A DNA stretch of 64,000 nt from an uncultured Coprococcus sp. GTDB lineage: Bacteria; Bacillota; Clostridia; Lachnospirales; Lachnospiraceae. Shown here piece by piece: positions 35,706 through 45,613 of the stretch. Each line of letters starts with the position of its first letter. Position 1 is the first letter of the stretch. The translations under genes and the position numbers were made by a program. The stretch lies in the NCBI GenBank assembly GCA_934277375.1, contig CAKQTZ010000010.1, positions 1-64,000 of the forward strand, given 5' to 3'. The notes beneath the pieces are model-generated. The model saw only the letters and a list, made by a program, of their open reading frames with translations. It did not search any database and had not been told where the DNA came from.

Positions 35706-37187
35706 CAGGAGCATCCCAAAGTTTGTGTAAACCTTCAAACTGATGTAAGATAAAATTACTCAGTTTGGAGGTTATTTTTATGGCAAGAAGAAAAGACAGC
35801 CCACAAAAAGCAGCAATGAGAGAAATAATGCGTGACTATCTGAAAAATAATGATATCAGCATTAAAGACGGCACCGATGTAAACAGTATCATGCGCGACA
35901 TGATGTCTGTCCTTTTAGAAGGTGCCTTGGATGAAGAACTGGATGAGGAATTAGGATATTCAAAGTATGACTACCGAAACAAAGAAACGGACAATAGTAG
36001 AAATGGACATTCCCATAAAACTATGCATACCAGTTATGGAGATATGGATGTAGCCATTCCAAGGGATCGTAACGGTGATTATGAACCACAGCTGATTAAA
36101 AAATATCAAAATACCGTAACTCAGGACATGGAAGAAAAAATACTTTCCATGTATGCCAAAGGAATGACAACCGGCGATATTGAATCTCACATGCGCGAAT
36201 TATACGATATTGATATTTCTGATAGTACAATCAGTAGGATCACAGACAAAATTCTGCCAATTGTAAAGGAATGGCAGGAGCGCCCTCTGGAAGAAGTGTA
36301 TGCAGTTGTATTTATGGATGCAATCCACTATCATGTTCGCAGCGAAGGTCGTATTGTAAAACGTGCGGTTTATATCGCTCTTGGTATCGACATGAATGGG
36401 AAAAAGGATGTCCTTGGAATGTACGTAGGCGAAAACGAAAGTGCAAAGTTTTGGCTTTCAATCATGAATGGATTAAAAAACCGCGGAGTTGAAGATATAC
36501 TTATTGCATGTGTTGATGGTTTGAATGGATTTCCACAGGCAATCGAGACTGTTTATCCTAAAACAGAGATTCAGCAATGCATCATCCATCAGATCCGTAA
36601 TTCAACAAAATTTGTTTCATATAAAGACATCAAAAAGCTGATGGCTGATTTGAAACTCGTATATGCTGCACCAACGGAAGAAACAGCATTAAATGAGTTA
36701 GAGCTGTTTAGAGATAAATGGGATTCCAAGTATCCTAAGATTTACAAATCCTAGTATGATAACTGGGCAACTCTGTCGACTTATTTCAAGTATCCAGAAG
36801 CAGTAAGGCGCCTGATTTACACTACAAATGCCATCGAAGGTTTTAACCGCCAGCTCCGAAAGGTTACAAAAAGCAAGACTGTTTTTCCATCAGATGACAG
36901 CCTTTTAAAAATGCTGTATTTGGCAACTATGGATATCACGAAAAAATGGACAGGTCATAGGCACGACTGGGGGCAGATTCACTCTCAGCTGGAAATCTAT
37001 TTTGAAGAACGCCTGGCAGGACGGAACCTGTAAAACAGATAGTTTTAGGCAGGTCTTATTGACATGCCTAAAAACTCCTGTATAATGCAGATATGGGCAG
37101 AACCCGCGAAGTCGGCTCTGCCCATTTGTAACTATTCACAAATCTTATATCGGTTTTTAACGTTTACACAAAACTTGAAACGGTCTC
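35706..37187 (+). mobile_element. IS256-family insertion sequence, inactive
   Basis: Left end GAGCATCCCAAAGTTTGTG then TAAAC; right end, read inward on the minus strand, GAGACCGTTTCAAGTTTTG then TGTAAAC. These form imperfect terminal inverted repeats of about 25 bp. GCCTTGC occurs on both sides (35699-35705 and 37188-37194), fitting the 8-9 bp target duplications of the family with one base lost or changed. It holds one transposase gene with an internal stop. End points are accurate to a few bases. Confidence 0.82.
35780..37033 (+). pseudogene. IS256-family transposase, interrupted by an amber codon
   Basis: ATG 35780 after TTGGAGG; the frame runs 417 codons to TAA 37031-37033 with one TAG at 36752-36754. 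Aligned to the family, this codon is the Trp of a KSWYDNW motif (TGG changed to TAG). The DDE triad is split: Asp in FMDAIHYHVR and Asp in CVDGLNGF lie before the stop, and Glu in TTNAIEGFNRQLRKV lies after it. The truncated 324-aa protein would lack the catalytic Glu, so the copy is probably dead unless the stop is read through. Confidence 0.9.
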
Positions 37188-37392
37188 GCCTTGCTTTTTT
37201 ATTTCTCATATATATTACACTACTTTTTATTTTTTAAATCATTTTAATTATCATAATTATTCTTAATAACAACATAATAATATTCTTCACCAACTAAATA
37301 ACTCTTCATTTAAGCATCTTCTCTTACCTCAAATTAACCGTAGGAGTCGACGTCCCCGGCGACCCGCTAAATAAACTATTCTTTATAAATAC

Positions 37393-37426
37393 AAAAAAGA
37401 TAGAGCTTACAAAACTCTATCTTTTT
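37393..37426 (-). terminator. Bidirectional terminator
   Basis: AAAAAAGATAGAG and CTCTATCTTTTT flank a short loop. It serves the minus-strand gene ending at 37440. The sequence 37034-37392 holds the right IS end and no gene. Confidence 0.8.
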
Positions 37427-37439
37427 GCATTTATTTTAA

Positions 37440-38930
37440 TTACTTTTTAGCATATTGTCTTTTTATCCTAAACTGTTTAAATCCAAATATCACACTCATA
37501 ACAATTAATGCAATCATTAAACCAACAATATTCAAAATATTATTACGTATAAATGTTCTCATCGCAATACCCGTTGGTGGAATAATTGTAATATAATCAG
37601 CTGCATATGCATCATTTTCAACTTCTTTATTAGTATCAGAATAAACATTATAACCTGCATTCCAGAAACCTGAAGTTTTAGCAATTTTCATTGCATTACC
37701 AGGCACAGAATTTGTATCCCTTCTACCTGTTGAATTTGAATAAACCAATATCTCTACTAAATTATCCAATCCAACTTCGTTTGCCTCCTCATCTGAAGAA
37801 GTATTTTTTCTAGTTGCAACAGAAACATTAGCAATAGAATAATATGGTTTATTATTAGCATTTTTATCATTTACATTTTTATAAACTTCAGGAACCAAAC
37901 CTGTTGTCAATCTTTCATTGTATTTACTAATATGTTCATCATCACTACTAATATATTCTGCTCTTAGTTTGTTATCATTTTGCTTAGTATATTGAATATA
38001 TTCATTTACAGAAGCAATAATATTATATTTATTATCTGTAACTAACTCTCTTCCCTTTTCATCTAGAATTTGATTTTTATTTGAATCACTATATGAATCA
38101 TCAGATAATAACCCATTAATTGTTTCAAAATCTTTAACGTATTTGTCATTATTGTTGTCATTAATCTTTTTAATGCCAACTTTTTCCCATGTATGATCTG
38201 TATAGTTAGTTTCATTATATTCATAATCAGAACTTGTATTCACATCAATATAATCAACAACTTTATCAACTGTTGTTTTAACAACATTATCAGCTAAATA
38301 TGTTAAATTTATATCTGCAGCATCAACTCTATAAGAATAATTTGTTATTGTATATGCTTTTTCGTTTTCACATAAATTATTCTCATAATAATATCTACCA
38401 ACATATGCACCATATACAAGAACTTCTGGTCTTATATAATCATCTTTCTTTTGGTCGTCTGATAATCGTGATGTTCCATCTAATAATTTTTTCAAACTAG
38501 CATCAGATGCTGTACCATTATTATATAGCTCTAATAATTTATACAATGTTGAATCACCTGAAATTCCATTTGCCTCTTCCAAATAATTATCAAAGTCTTC
38601 TGCATTCATTGAATTTTTCATCTGTTTATACAAGTTTTCAGTTGGAAGAGCACTTGCCTTTCCTGAAATATCACTTGCAACATATAAATTAGCTAATCTA
38701 CCTGTAAAATCTACCTCTGAGTTATTTTTAACATTTACATTATAAATAACTAATAATGATAAATCCTTCAAATATTCATTTTCAACAGATGAAGCATAAA
38801 ATCCTTGACCATCAACCGTTTGATCTTTATGTGTCATATATGCAATTTTATTACTATTAATAGTATCAACATTATCTTTTATTAAGTCACCATTTTCATC
38901 AAAATATACTCTTAATATTGCAAATAATCG
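37440..38930 (-). pseudogene. 5'-truncated large cell-surface protein, C-terminal fragment
   Basis: The open frame runs from the edge of a palindrome at 38931 to the stop at 37440. An ATG at 38837 exists, but the coding sequence clearly continues upstream (ILRVYFDENGDLIKDNVD..), with no start codon or ribosome site. The product is Asn/Asp/Tyr-rich and ends in one membrane helix (NIVGLMIALIVMSVIFGF) and a basic tail (RIKRQYAKK), preceded by a PPTG-like loop. This is the membrane-anchored end of a long extracellular protein. Base composition is very AT-rich, unlike most of the window. Family not identified. Confidence 0.75.
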
Positions 38931-38972
38931 GTGTCAGGTACAGATGAACATAGGTTTATTTGTACCTGACAC
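38931..38972. repeat. Palindromic element, probable remnant end of a small transposable element
   Basis: GTGTCAGGTACA (38931-38942) and TGTACCTGACAC (38961-38972) are perfect 12-bp inverted repeats with an 18-bp loop. The coding frame of the surface-protein fragment stops exactly at its edge. Similar GTGTCAGGTAC hairpins occur with IS200-type elements in many bacteria; the link here is inference. Confidence 0.65.
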
Positions 38973-39089
38973 TATCCTCCCCTTTTAAATTGACGCATTG
39001 CCAGTCACAGTGAACAATGATAAAATCAATTTATATTTATGCGGTCTTAGAGCTTAGATTACACTAAAACGAAAGGGGTATGGGAAAGA

Positions 39090-40676
39090 ATGGGAAGATT
39101 CGTGAATCCTGACAATAGCGCATTTCAAGTGGCTCTTAATTCAAGAATATATGTGGATAAGACGGGGTTGATAGAATATACGAATAGCGTTCTTGATACA
39201 TCAGATGCTTATATCTGTAATAGTCGTCCCCGCAGATTCGGAAAATCTTATGCGGCTAATATGCTGGCTGCGTACTATAGCAGAGGCTGCGATTCAGAAG
39301 AAATGTTTTCTGGACTTGAGATTGCCAAGGCAGAGAATTTCAAGAAACATCTTAATAAGTATGATGTAATCCATATTGATATTCAATGGTTTTTGGCAAA
39401 TTGTGAGAATGCTGAACAGGTTGTTGCATTCATAACAAAGAGTGTTTTGAATGAACTCCGTGTTTTATATCCGAATGTATTACCACAGGATGTAGTCACA
39501 ATACCGGATGCCCTATCTCATGTAAAAGACAGTACAGGACAGAAAAATGTTGTAATTATCGATGAATGGGATGTACTGATCCGTGATGGTGTGGCAAGTG
39601 AGGCGATACAGGAGGAGTATTTGAATTTCCTGAGAGGAATGTTTAAGGGAACGGAGCCTACAAAGTATATACAGCTGGCGTATCTTACGGGAATTTTGCC
39701 TATTAAAAAAGAGAAAGCACAGTCTGCAGTCAACAATCTTGATGAATTTACAATGCTGCAGGCATACGGTCTTGCTCCGTTTATCGGTTTCACTGAAAGA
39801 GAAGTAAAAGAGCTGTGTAAAAAATATAACAGAGATTTTGAAAAAGTAAAACGTTGGTATGATGGCTATCTGCTTGATGGTTATCAGATATATAATCCCA
39901 AAGCTGTTGTAAGTCTGATGACGAAGGGGAAGTTCAGAAGCTATTGGTCAGAAACAGGTTCGTATGAGGTTGTGATCCCTTTGATCGACATGGATTTTGA
40001 TGGTTTGAAGACAGCTATTATTGAGATGCTTTTAGGCTCAGAGGTTGAGGTAAACACTGCAACATTTAAAAATGATCCGGCAAAGATAATGAATAGAGAT
40101 GACGTGATTACATATCTGATACACCTAGGCTATTTGGGGTATAATGAAGACCGTGAAACGGCATTTGTTCCGAATGAGGAGATTAGGCAGGAATTGATCA
40201 ATGCGGTGAGAAGCAGCAAGTGGGATGAGATGATATCTTTTCAATAGGCATCCAGACAGTTGCTAATGTCAACGTTGGCGAAAGACGAAAGCAGTGTTGC
40301 GTTAGAAATAGAAAAAATACATTCGGAATACGCTTCAGCTATACGTTATAATGATGAGAATTTGCTGAGCAGCACAATTACGATTGCGTATTTGGCTTCA
40401 ATGCAGTATTATTTTAAGCCGGTTAGAGAATTACCGGCAGGTATTGGATTTGCTGATTTTGTATATGTACCAAAGCCGGAGCATAGAGGTTCATATCCTG
40501 CATTGGTTGTAGAATTAAAATGGAACAAAGATGCACAAACGGCTCTGATGCAGATTAAAGATAAAAAGTATCCGGAATCGATTCTTCAGTATACAGGAGA
40601 CATTCTGCTGGTGGGAATAAATTACGATAAAAAGACCAGGAAACATGATTGCAAGATAGAACAGTTTGAAAAATAG
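39090..40676 (+). pseudogene. AAA-ATPase-like / PD-(D/E)XK (DUF1703) protein, amber-interrupted
   Basis: The first part (385 codons) has an AAA-ATPase-like start (IYVDKTGLIEYTN), Walker A SRPRRFGKSYAANML and Walker B NVVIIDEWDVLI. A TAG at 40245-40247 then interrupts. The same reading frame continues without a shift (ASRQLLMSTLAKDESS) into the C-terminal nuclease domain with GIGFADFVYV and ALVVELKWNK (D, then E-x-K). Intact family members join these two halves in one protein of about 525 residues. Members are common in Lachnospiraceae and Bacteroidetes as multicopy genes of unclear role. One point mutation would restore it. Confidence 0.88.
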
Positions 40677-40700
40677 ACAGATATTGATGAAGTGACGAGA

Positions 40701-40920
40701 AAACAGCCCTGTGGGGGTGATCCGACTGTATGTGTATATATCGGCTCACGTTTGTCTACCCTCGTTTTGCCTTTGCTCCTATGCATGCGGCTATTGCAGG
40801 CGATAAGGTCGCTGCCTGCACCGCCTTAGCATGGAGCGGCAAATCTCGGTCGACTGCACTACCGAGCCAGCTATATACACATACAGGTCTTGGATCTTTG
40901 CCCCCACAGGGCTGTTTTTA
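40701..40920 (-). ncRNA. Candidate structured RNA, element B
   Basis: Outer stem: AAACAGCCCTGTGGGGG on the left pairs with CCCCCACAGGGCTGTTTTT on the right, and inside it TGTATGTGTATATA pairs with TATATACACATACA. On the minus strand the core has ATGCTAAGGCGGTGCAGG, CCTTATCGCCTGCA and TAGCCGCATGCAT, shared with element A, while the outer stem sequence is entirely different. It begins 2 bp after the stop of the minus-strand Rrf2 gene and would be its 3' UTR. On the plus strand the T-run could end transcription of the preceding pseudogene. Function unknown. Confidence 0.55.
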
Positions 40921-40922
40921 TA

Positions 40923-41357
40923 TCAGATGCAATAGTTATCTGTCGCTTCAGGTCTTTCTGCCACAAGGTCAGCGATGGTGGTGGTGTCTATCACGTCTCG
41001 GATCGCTTTATCCAGTCTGCGCCACAGTCCTATGGTGGAGCATCTTGCCTCGCGGTCGCATTGGAATTCATCTGCATCAAGACACGCAACAGGTGATATG
41101 CCGCCCTCGGTGAGCCTTAAGACCATGCCCACTGTTATGTCTTCTGGGGCTTTTCGGAGAAGGTAGCCTCCCTGCGGTCCTCTGGTGCTCTTCACCAGTC
41201 CACCTGAGTTCAGAACAGATGTGATCTGCTCAAGGTACTTCTCGGATATCTCTTCCTGTGCGGCAACATCTTTGATGCTCACGGGTTTGCCGTCTGTCCT
41301 TGCCGCTATATTTATAAGGAAACGCAGAGCGTAACGTCCTTTTGTGGATACTTTCAT
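40923..41357 (-). CDS. Rrf2-family regulator, probably of cysteine metabolism (144 aa)
   Basis: Start at ATG 41357 after GGAGG; an upstream extension would cover the promoter region. The winged helix is MKVSTKGRYALRFLINIAAR with the recognition helix in EEISEKYLEQITSVLNSGGLV and the wing STRGPQGGYLLRK. Three cysteines (VACLDADE.., FQCDREARCSTIG) match the Fe-S cluster position of IscR-type members. Rrf2 proteins of Firmicutes include CymR, which represses cysteine genes with CysK as partner. The divergent metY and cysK genes support such a role here. Confidence 0.85.
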   Translation of the reverse strand: MKVSTKGRYALRFLINIAARTDGKPVSIKDVAAQEEISEKYLEQITSVLNSGGLVKSTRGPQGGYLLRKAPEDITVGMVLRLTEGGISPVACLDADEFQCDREARCSTIGLWRRLDKAIRDVIDTTTIADLVAERPEATDNYCI

Positions 41358-41462
41358 AATATAAACCTCCCAAATGCCTGTATTTACTGATGATTTCACA
41401 TCATTTACACGTCTATTATAACATCTGGAAAAAAACAATCAAGATAATTCATAAAAAACCTA

Positions 41463-41508
41463 TTGACAAAGTGGGAATTAGGTTGTAATATACAGCTATG
41501 CCTAATTC
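41463..41508 (+). promoter_or_regulatory. Sigma-A promoter of the metY-cysK operon with an overlapping palindrome
   Basis: TTGACA (41463-41468), 17 bp, TAATAT (41486-41491). GAATTAGG in the spacer and CCTAATTC at 41501-41508 are exact inverted repeats around the -10, and a further TAGGAATTATG lies near 41520. This is a good candidate operator for the neighbouring Rrf2 repressor; binding is inference. Confidence 0.8.
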
Positions 41509-41608
41509 ATAGTTTCCGAGTAGGAATTATGTGAAAAGTAAAAATAATCACAGAAATGATACGATCAAGTCAAATTTCAAAGACGAAAATCGAGAAAGAG
41601 GTGTTGAT

Positions 41609-41692
41609 ATGCTGGGAAGGACATTTAAACCACAGTACCTTAACGAAGACAGACGAATGTGTTGCATAGAAGTCATGTGTTGCTGCTGTTAA
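41609..41692 (+). CDS. Cysteine-rich leader peptide (27 aa)
   Basis: ATG 41609 lies 5 bp after AAAGAGGTG (41595-41603). The peptide is MLGRTFKPQYLNEDRR then MCCIEVMCCCC and stop, so six of the last ten residues are Cys, four in a row at the end. It lies between the promoter and metY. Runs of codons for the end-product amino acid are the hallmark of attenuation or translational-coupling leaders, and here the product is cysteine. No classical terminator with T-run was seen in 41693-41861, so the mechanism is open. This short frame is missed by usual gene finders. Confidence 0.75.
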   Translation: MLGRTFKPQYLNEDRRMCCIEVMCCCC

Positions 41693-41861
41693 AGCGAACA
41701 CAGAACCAATAATCATGACAAAGATATAAATAACAGATCATACATAATAGACAGAGAATAATAAAGAAGAGTATAATGCCACATGAGCTCACATACATGA
41801 TAAGATGAATGGGCAGGTGCGCATGACAGATAAAATATTTGAATTTAAGGAGAATAAGATC

Positions 41862-43172
41862 ATGGCAAAGAAGACAAGAGCAGAGAGAAATTTAAAGTTT
41901 GAGACATTACAGTTACACGTAGGACAGGAGACAGCAGATCCGGTTACAGATGCAAGAGCGGTACCAATCTACCAGACATCATCATTCGTATTCCACAACT
42001 CACAGCATGCAGCTGACAGATTCGCACTCAAGGATGCCGGCAACATCTACGGAAGACTTACAAATCCAACAGAGGATGTATTTGAGAGAAGAATCGCAGC
42101 CCTCGAGGGCGGCGTTGCAGCACTGGCAGTTGGTTCAGGTGCAGCAGCAGTAACATACACAATTCAGAACCTTGCACTTGCAGGAGACCACATCGTAGCA
42201 GCAAAGAACATCTACGGCGGAACATACAATCTCCTTGCACATACACTCAAGGATTACAATGTAGATACAACATTTGTTGATCCACTTGATCCACAGGCAT
42301 TTGAGGATGCTATCCAGGAGAACACAAAGGCCCTCTACATCGAGGTTCTTGGAAATCCTAACTCAGAGGTTTCAGATATCGAGACAATTGCAAAGATCGC
42401 TCACGCACACAAGATACCACTTGTGATCGACAGCACATTTGCAACACCATACCTCGTAAGACCTATCGAGTACGGTGCGGACATCGTAGTTCACTCAGCG
42501 ACAAAGTTCATCGGTGGACACGGAACAACTATCGGTGGTGTCATCATCGACAGCGGTAACTTCGACTGGAAGGCATCAGGCAAGTTCCCACAGCTCACTG
42601 AGCCAAATGAGAGCTACCACGGTGTAAGCTTTGTAGACGCAGCAGGCCCTGCAGCATTTGTCACAAGAATCAGAGCTATCCTTCTCCGTGACACAGGTGC
42701 TACGATCTCACCAATACACTCATGGATATTCCTTCAGGGACTTGAGACATTGTCACTCCGTGTTGAGAGACATGTATCAAATGCACTCAAGGTAGTTGAG
42801 TACCTGAACAACCATCCACTTGTTGAGAAGGTAAATCACCCTTCAGTATCCACAGATCCTGAGCAGCAGAGACTGTACAAGAAGTACTTCCCTAACGGCG
42901 GTGGTTCGATCTTCACTTTTGAGATCAAGGGAGATGCAGAGACAGCCAAGAAGTTCATCGACAATCTGGAGATATTCTCACTTCTTGCAAATGTCGCTGA
43001 TGTTAAGTCACTGGCTATCCACCCGGCATCAACAACTCACTCAGAGCTGAATGAGGCTGAGCTTATCGATCAGGGAATCAAGCAGAACACGATCAGACTT
43101 TCAATCGGTACTGAGAACATAGACGATATCATCGAGGATCTTGACGAGGCATTCAAGGCAATCCAGGAGTAA
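41862..43172 (+). CDS. metY: O-acetylhomoserine sulfhydrylase (436 aa)
   Basis: Start at ATG 41862 after AAGGAG (41847-41852); a longer frame upstream has no ribosome site. Fold-type I PLP enzyme of the Cys/Met metabolism family: LQLHVGQETADPVTDARAVP at the N-terminus, GSGAAAVTYTIQNL phosphate-binding loop, and PLP-lysine in HSATKFIGGHGTTIGG (near residue 210). The length and the C-terminal SLLANVADVKSLAIHPASTTH block match MetY. It makes homocysteine (or, with serine derivatives, cysteine) from sulfide. First structural gene after the Cys leader; cysK follows after 92 bp. Confidence 0.93.
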   Translation: MAKKTRAERNLKFETLQLHVGQETADPVTDARAVPIYQTSSFVFHNSQHAADRFALKDAGNIYGRLTNPTEDVFERRIAALEGGVAALAVGSGAAAVTYTIQNLALAGDHIVAAKNIYGGTYNLLAHTLKDYNVDTTFVDPLDPQAFEDAIQENTKALYIEVLGNPNSEVSDIETIAKIAHAHKIPLVIDSTFATPYLVRPIEYGADIVVHSATKFIGGHGTTIGGVIIDSGNFDWKASGKFPQLTEPNESYHGVSFVDAAGPAAFVTRIRAILLRDTGATISPIHSWIFLQGLETLSLRVERHVSNALKVVEYLNNHPLVEKVNHPSVSTDPEQQRLYKKYFPNGGGSIFTFEIKGDAETAKKFIDNLEIFSLLANVADVKSLAIHPASTTHSELNEAELIDQGIKQNTIRLSIGTENIDDIIEDLDEAFKAIQE

Positions 43173-43264
43173 TCGATATAAATAATGAATATATAGCGGC
43201 GCTGGCTTTGACGGACATGTTAGAGCTTGGCGTCGTTTAAAACAGGAAAGGAAAGGTAAATAAA

Positions 43265-44194
43265 ATGAGCAAAATATATAAGAGTGCAGCAGAGCTTATA
43301 GGTAAGACTCCACTTCTGGAGCTTTCAAACATAGAGAAGAAGAATGATCTCAAGGCAAATATCCTTGCAAAGCTGGAGTACTTTAACCCAGCAGGAAGTG
43401 TTAAGGACAGAATCGCATTCCAGATGATCGAGGATGCAGAGAAGGACGGCACACTTAAGCCGGGCGCAACCATCATCGAGCCTACATCAGGCAACACAGG
43501 TATCGGTCTTGCATCCATAGCAACAGCCAAGGGTTACAAGGCGATCATCGTTATGCCTGAGACCATGAGCGTTGAGAGACGTAACATCATCAAGGCATAC
43601 GGTGCTGAGATAGTTCTCACAGACGGAACAAAGGGAATGAAGGGAGCCATCGCAAAGGCTGATGAGCTTTCAAAGGAGATCCCTGGCAGCTTTGTAGCTG
43701 GACAGTTCGTAAATCCATCCAATCCAAAGGCACACAGACTCACAACTGGTCCTGAGATCTGGGAGGACACAGACGGCAAGGTAGATGTATTTGTAGCCGG
43801 TATCGGAACAGGTGGAACTATCACAGGTGTTGGCGAGTATCTGAAGGAGAAGAATCCAGACGTAAAGGTCATCGCCGTTGAGCCTGCCACATCACCGGTC
43901 CTCTCAAAGGGCGTTTCAGGAGCACACAAGATACAGGGAATCGGTGCAGGATTTGTTCCTGACACACTTAACACAAAGGTATATGACGAGATCATCGCCG
44001 TTGAGAATGATGACGCATTTGCAGCAGCAAAGGAGATCGCATCAGCAGAGGGAATCCTCGTAGGAATCTCATCAGGTGCAGCTTACTTTGCAGCAAAGCA
44101 GATCGCAGAACGCCCTGAGTATGCAGGCAAGAACATCGTAGTTCTTCTTCCAGACAGTGGAGACAGATATTACTCAACTCCGTTATTCGGCTAA
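43265..44194 (+). CDS. cysK: Cysteine synthase A (309 aa)
   Basis: Fold-type II PLP enzyme. PLP-lysine in YFNPAGSVKDRIA (near residue 45), substrate loop in PTSGNTGIGLA, phosphate-binding GIGTGGTITG near 178, and the C-terminal GISSGAA. Makes cysteine from O-acetylserine and sulfide. It lies in the Rrf2-controlled operon; in Firmicutes CysK also acts as corepressor of CymR. GAAAGGAAAGG before ATG 43265. Highly regular codon use suggests strong expression. Confidence 0.96.
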   Translation: MSKIYKSAAELIGKTPLLELSNIEKKNDLKANILAKLEYFNPAGSVKDRIAFQMIEDAEKDGTLKPGATIIEPTSGNTGIGLASIATAKGYKAIIVMPETMSVERRNIIKAYGAEIVLTDGTKGMKGAIAKADELSKEIPGSFVAGQFVNPSNPKAHRLTTGPEIWEDTDGKVDVFVAGIGTGGTITGVGEYLKEKNPDVKVIAVEPATSPVLSKGVSGAHKIQGIGAGFVPDTLNTKVYDEIIAVENDDAFAAAKEIASAEGILVGISSGAAYFAAKQIAERPEYAGKNIVVLLPDSGDRYYSTPLFG

Positions 44195-44233
44195 ATGGAT
44201 ATAAAGTAATTGCTGTGATATAGAATTTATATG

Positions 44234-44273
44234 AAAAAGCCACCACATCGTGATATGATGTGGTGGCTTTTTT
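44234..44273 (+). terminator. Terminator after cysK
   Basis: AAAAAGCCACCACATC and GATGTGGTGGCTTTTTT pair almost perfectly. Functional in both directions. Confidence 0.93.
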
Positions 44274-44417
44274 GAAAGTACCCTTAATTAGCTGCATAAA
44301 TAGTATACAATTGGATAACCTTAAAACTGAGAGAGTTTTGAGGGGAAATGCCCTTAATTGGGTTGACTTTCCATTAAAATATGTTAATATTTAAGGGAAA
44401 AGGAGCGGACTAAGGGA

Positions 44418-45464
44418 ATGAGAACTTTTAATTACAGTAAAATAAAAGAAGAAAAATGGGATTCTGAAGTGCTTGGACTCATAGCTGCAATATATAGATA
44501 TGCAGGTAAACAGGAACTGTATTTAAGGCAGCGTCCGGATGAGCTGGATAAGCTTGTGGAGATAGCAAAGATCCAGAGCACGGAGGCGTCCAATGCCATA
44601 GAGGGTATAGTTACAACAAAAACAAGAATAAAGCAGTTGGTTGAGGAGAAGACCACACCGAAGAATAGAGCCGAGGAGGAGATAGCAGGTTACAGGGATG
44701 TGCTGGGGGTTATACATGAAAGCTTTGATGCGATACCTATAACTCAGAATTATATACTTCAGCTGCATAAGATGTTGTACAGTCATATGAATAACCCATT
44801 TGCAGGAAGAACAAAGACTGTGCAGAATTATATCAGCGCAACTTATCCTGATGGGCATACGGAAGTCCTGTTCACGCCGATGGCTCCATTTGAGACACCG
44901 GAAGCGCTGGACAGGATATGTGGGGAATACAACAGGGTGATCGGTAATTTCGAGGTGGAGCCGCTGATCGTCATTCCTGTTTTCATACATGATTTTCTGT
45001 GCATACACCCGTTTAATGATGGCAATGGCAGAATGAGCAGACTGCTCACAACGCTTTTGTTATATAGAAGTGGATTCTATGTAGGAAAGTATATTTCCCT
45101 TGAGGCTAAGATCGCAGGAAATAAGGAGTTATATTATGAGTCACTTGGAAAAGCGCAGGCAGGCTGGCATGAGGGCACGGAGGATGTGATACCGTTTATA
45201 AAGTATCTCCTTGGAACGATACTTGCTGCTTATAAGGATTTTGAGGATCGCTTTGCAATTGTAGAGGAAAAGCTGCCGGCGATTGAGATGGTGCGAAAAG
45301 CGATACTGCTGAAAATAGGAAAGTTTACAAAGCAGGATATAATGGAACTTTGCCCGACCCTCAGCATCAGTTCGGTAGAGGGAGCACTCAGAAAACTCGT
45401 AAAAGAGGGCGATATAGGTAGAGGTGGTACGGGCAAGTCTACCTATTATGTCAGAATGAAATAA
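44418..45464 (+). CDS. Fic-domain protein with N-terminal inhibitory helix (348 aa)
   Basis: Fic motif HPFNDGNGRMSR near residue 197 is complete (His catalytic, GNGR phosphate loop), so AMP- or other NMP-transfer is possible. The N-terminal segment STEASNAIEGI (near 53-63) matches the (S/T)xxxE(G/N) autoinhibitory motif of class II Fic proteins. The C-terminal about 60 residues look like a winged helix (KFTKQDIMELCPTLSISSVEGALRKLVKEGDI). Monocistronic, between terminators. Likely regulates a protein by AMPylation; the target is unknown. Confidence 0.92.
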   Translation: MRTFNYSKIKEEKWDSEVLGLIAAIYRYAGKQELYLRQRPDELDKLVEIAKIQSTEASNAIEGIVTTKTRIKQLVEEKTTPKNRAEEEIAGYRDVLGVIHESFDAIPITQNYILQLHKMLYSHMNNPFAGRTKTVQNYISATYPDGHTEVLFTPMAPFETPEALDRICGEYNRVIGNFEVEPLIVIPVFIHDFLCIHPFNDGNGRMSRLLTTLLLYRSGFYVGKYISLEAKIAGNKELYYESLGKAQAGWHEGTEDVIPFIKYLLGTILAAYKDFEDRFAIVEEKLPAIEMVRKAILLKIGKFTKQDIMELCPTLSISSVEGALRKLVKEGDIGRGGTGKSTYYVRMK

Positions 45465-45613
45465 CAAATGCTTGTTTTTTTCACTTTAGCTTGTTAATCT
45501 ATTGTACGAAACAGGAGATCAGTCGCTAATTGCCGGTGCATTTGAGATGGTGGGTAGATTGGGATAAGACCGATCTGAATGAATTGATATTAGGGGAAAA
45601 GGGATATAAGACT

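Noticed and set aside
36752..40247. Programmed TAG recoding (for example pyrrolysine)
   Set aside because: No suppressor tRNA or pyl genes seen, other genes in the window end normally in TAG, and both genes are of kinds that commonly decay.
40730..41166. Plus-strand frames opposite the Rrf2 gene and element B
   Set aside because: They cross a structured element and are antisense to a well-supported regulator gene.
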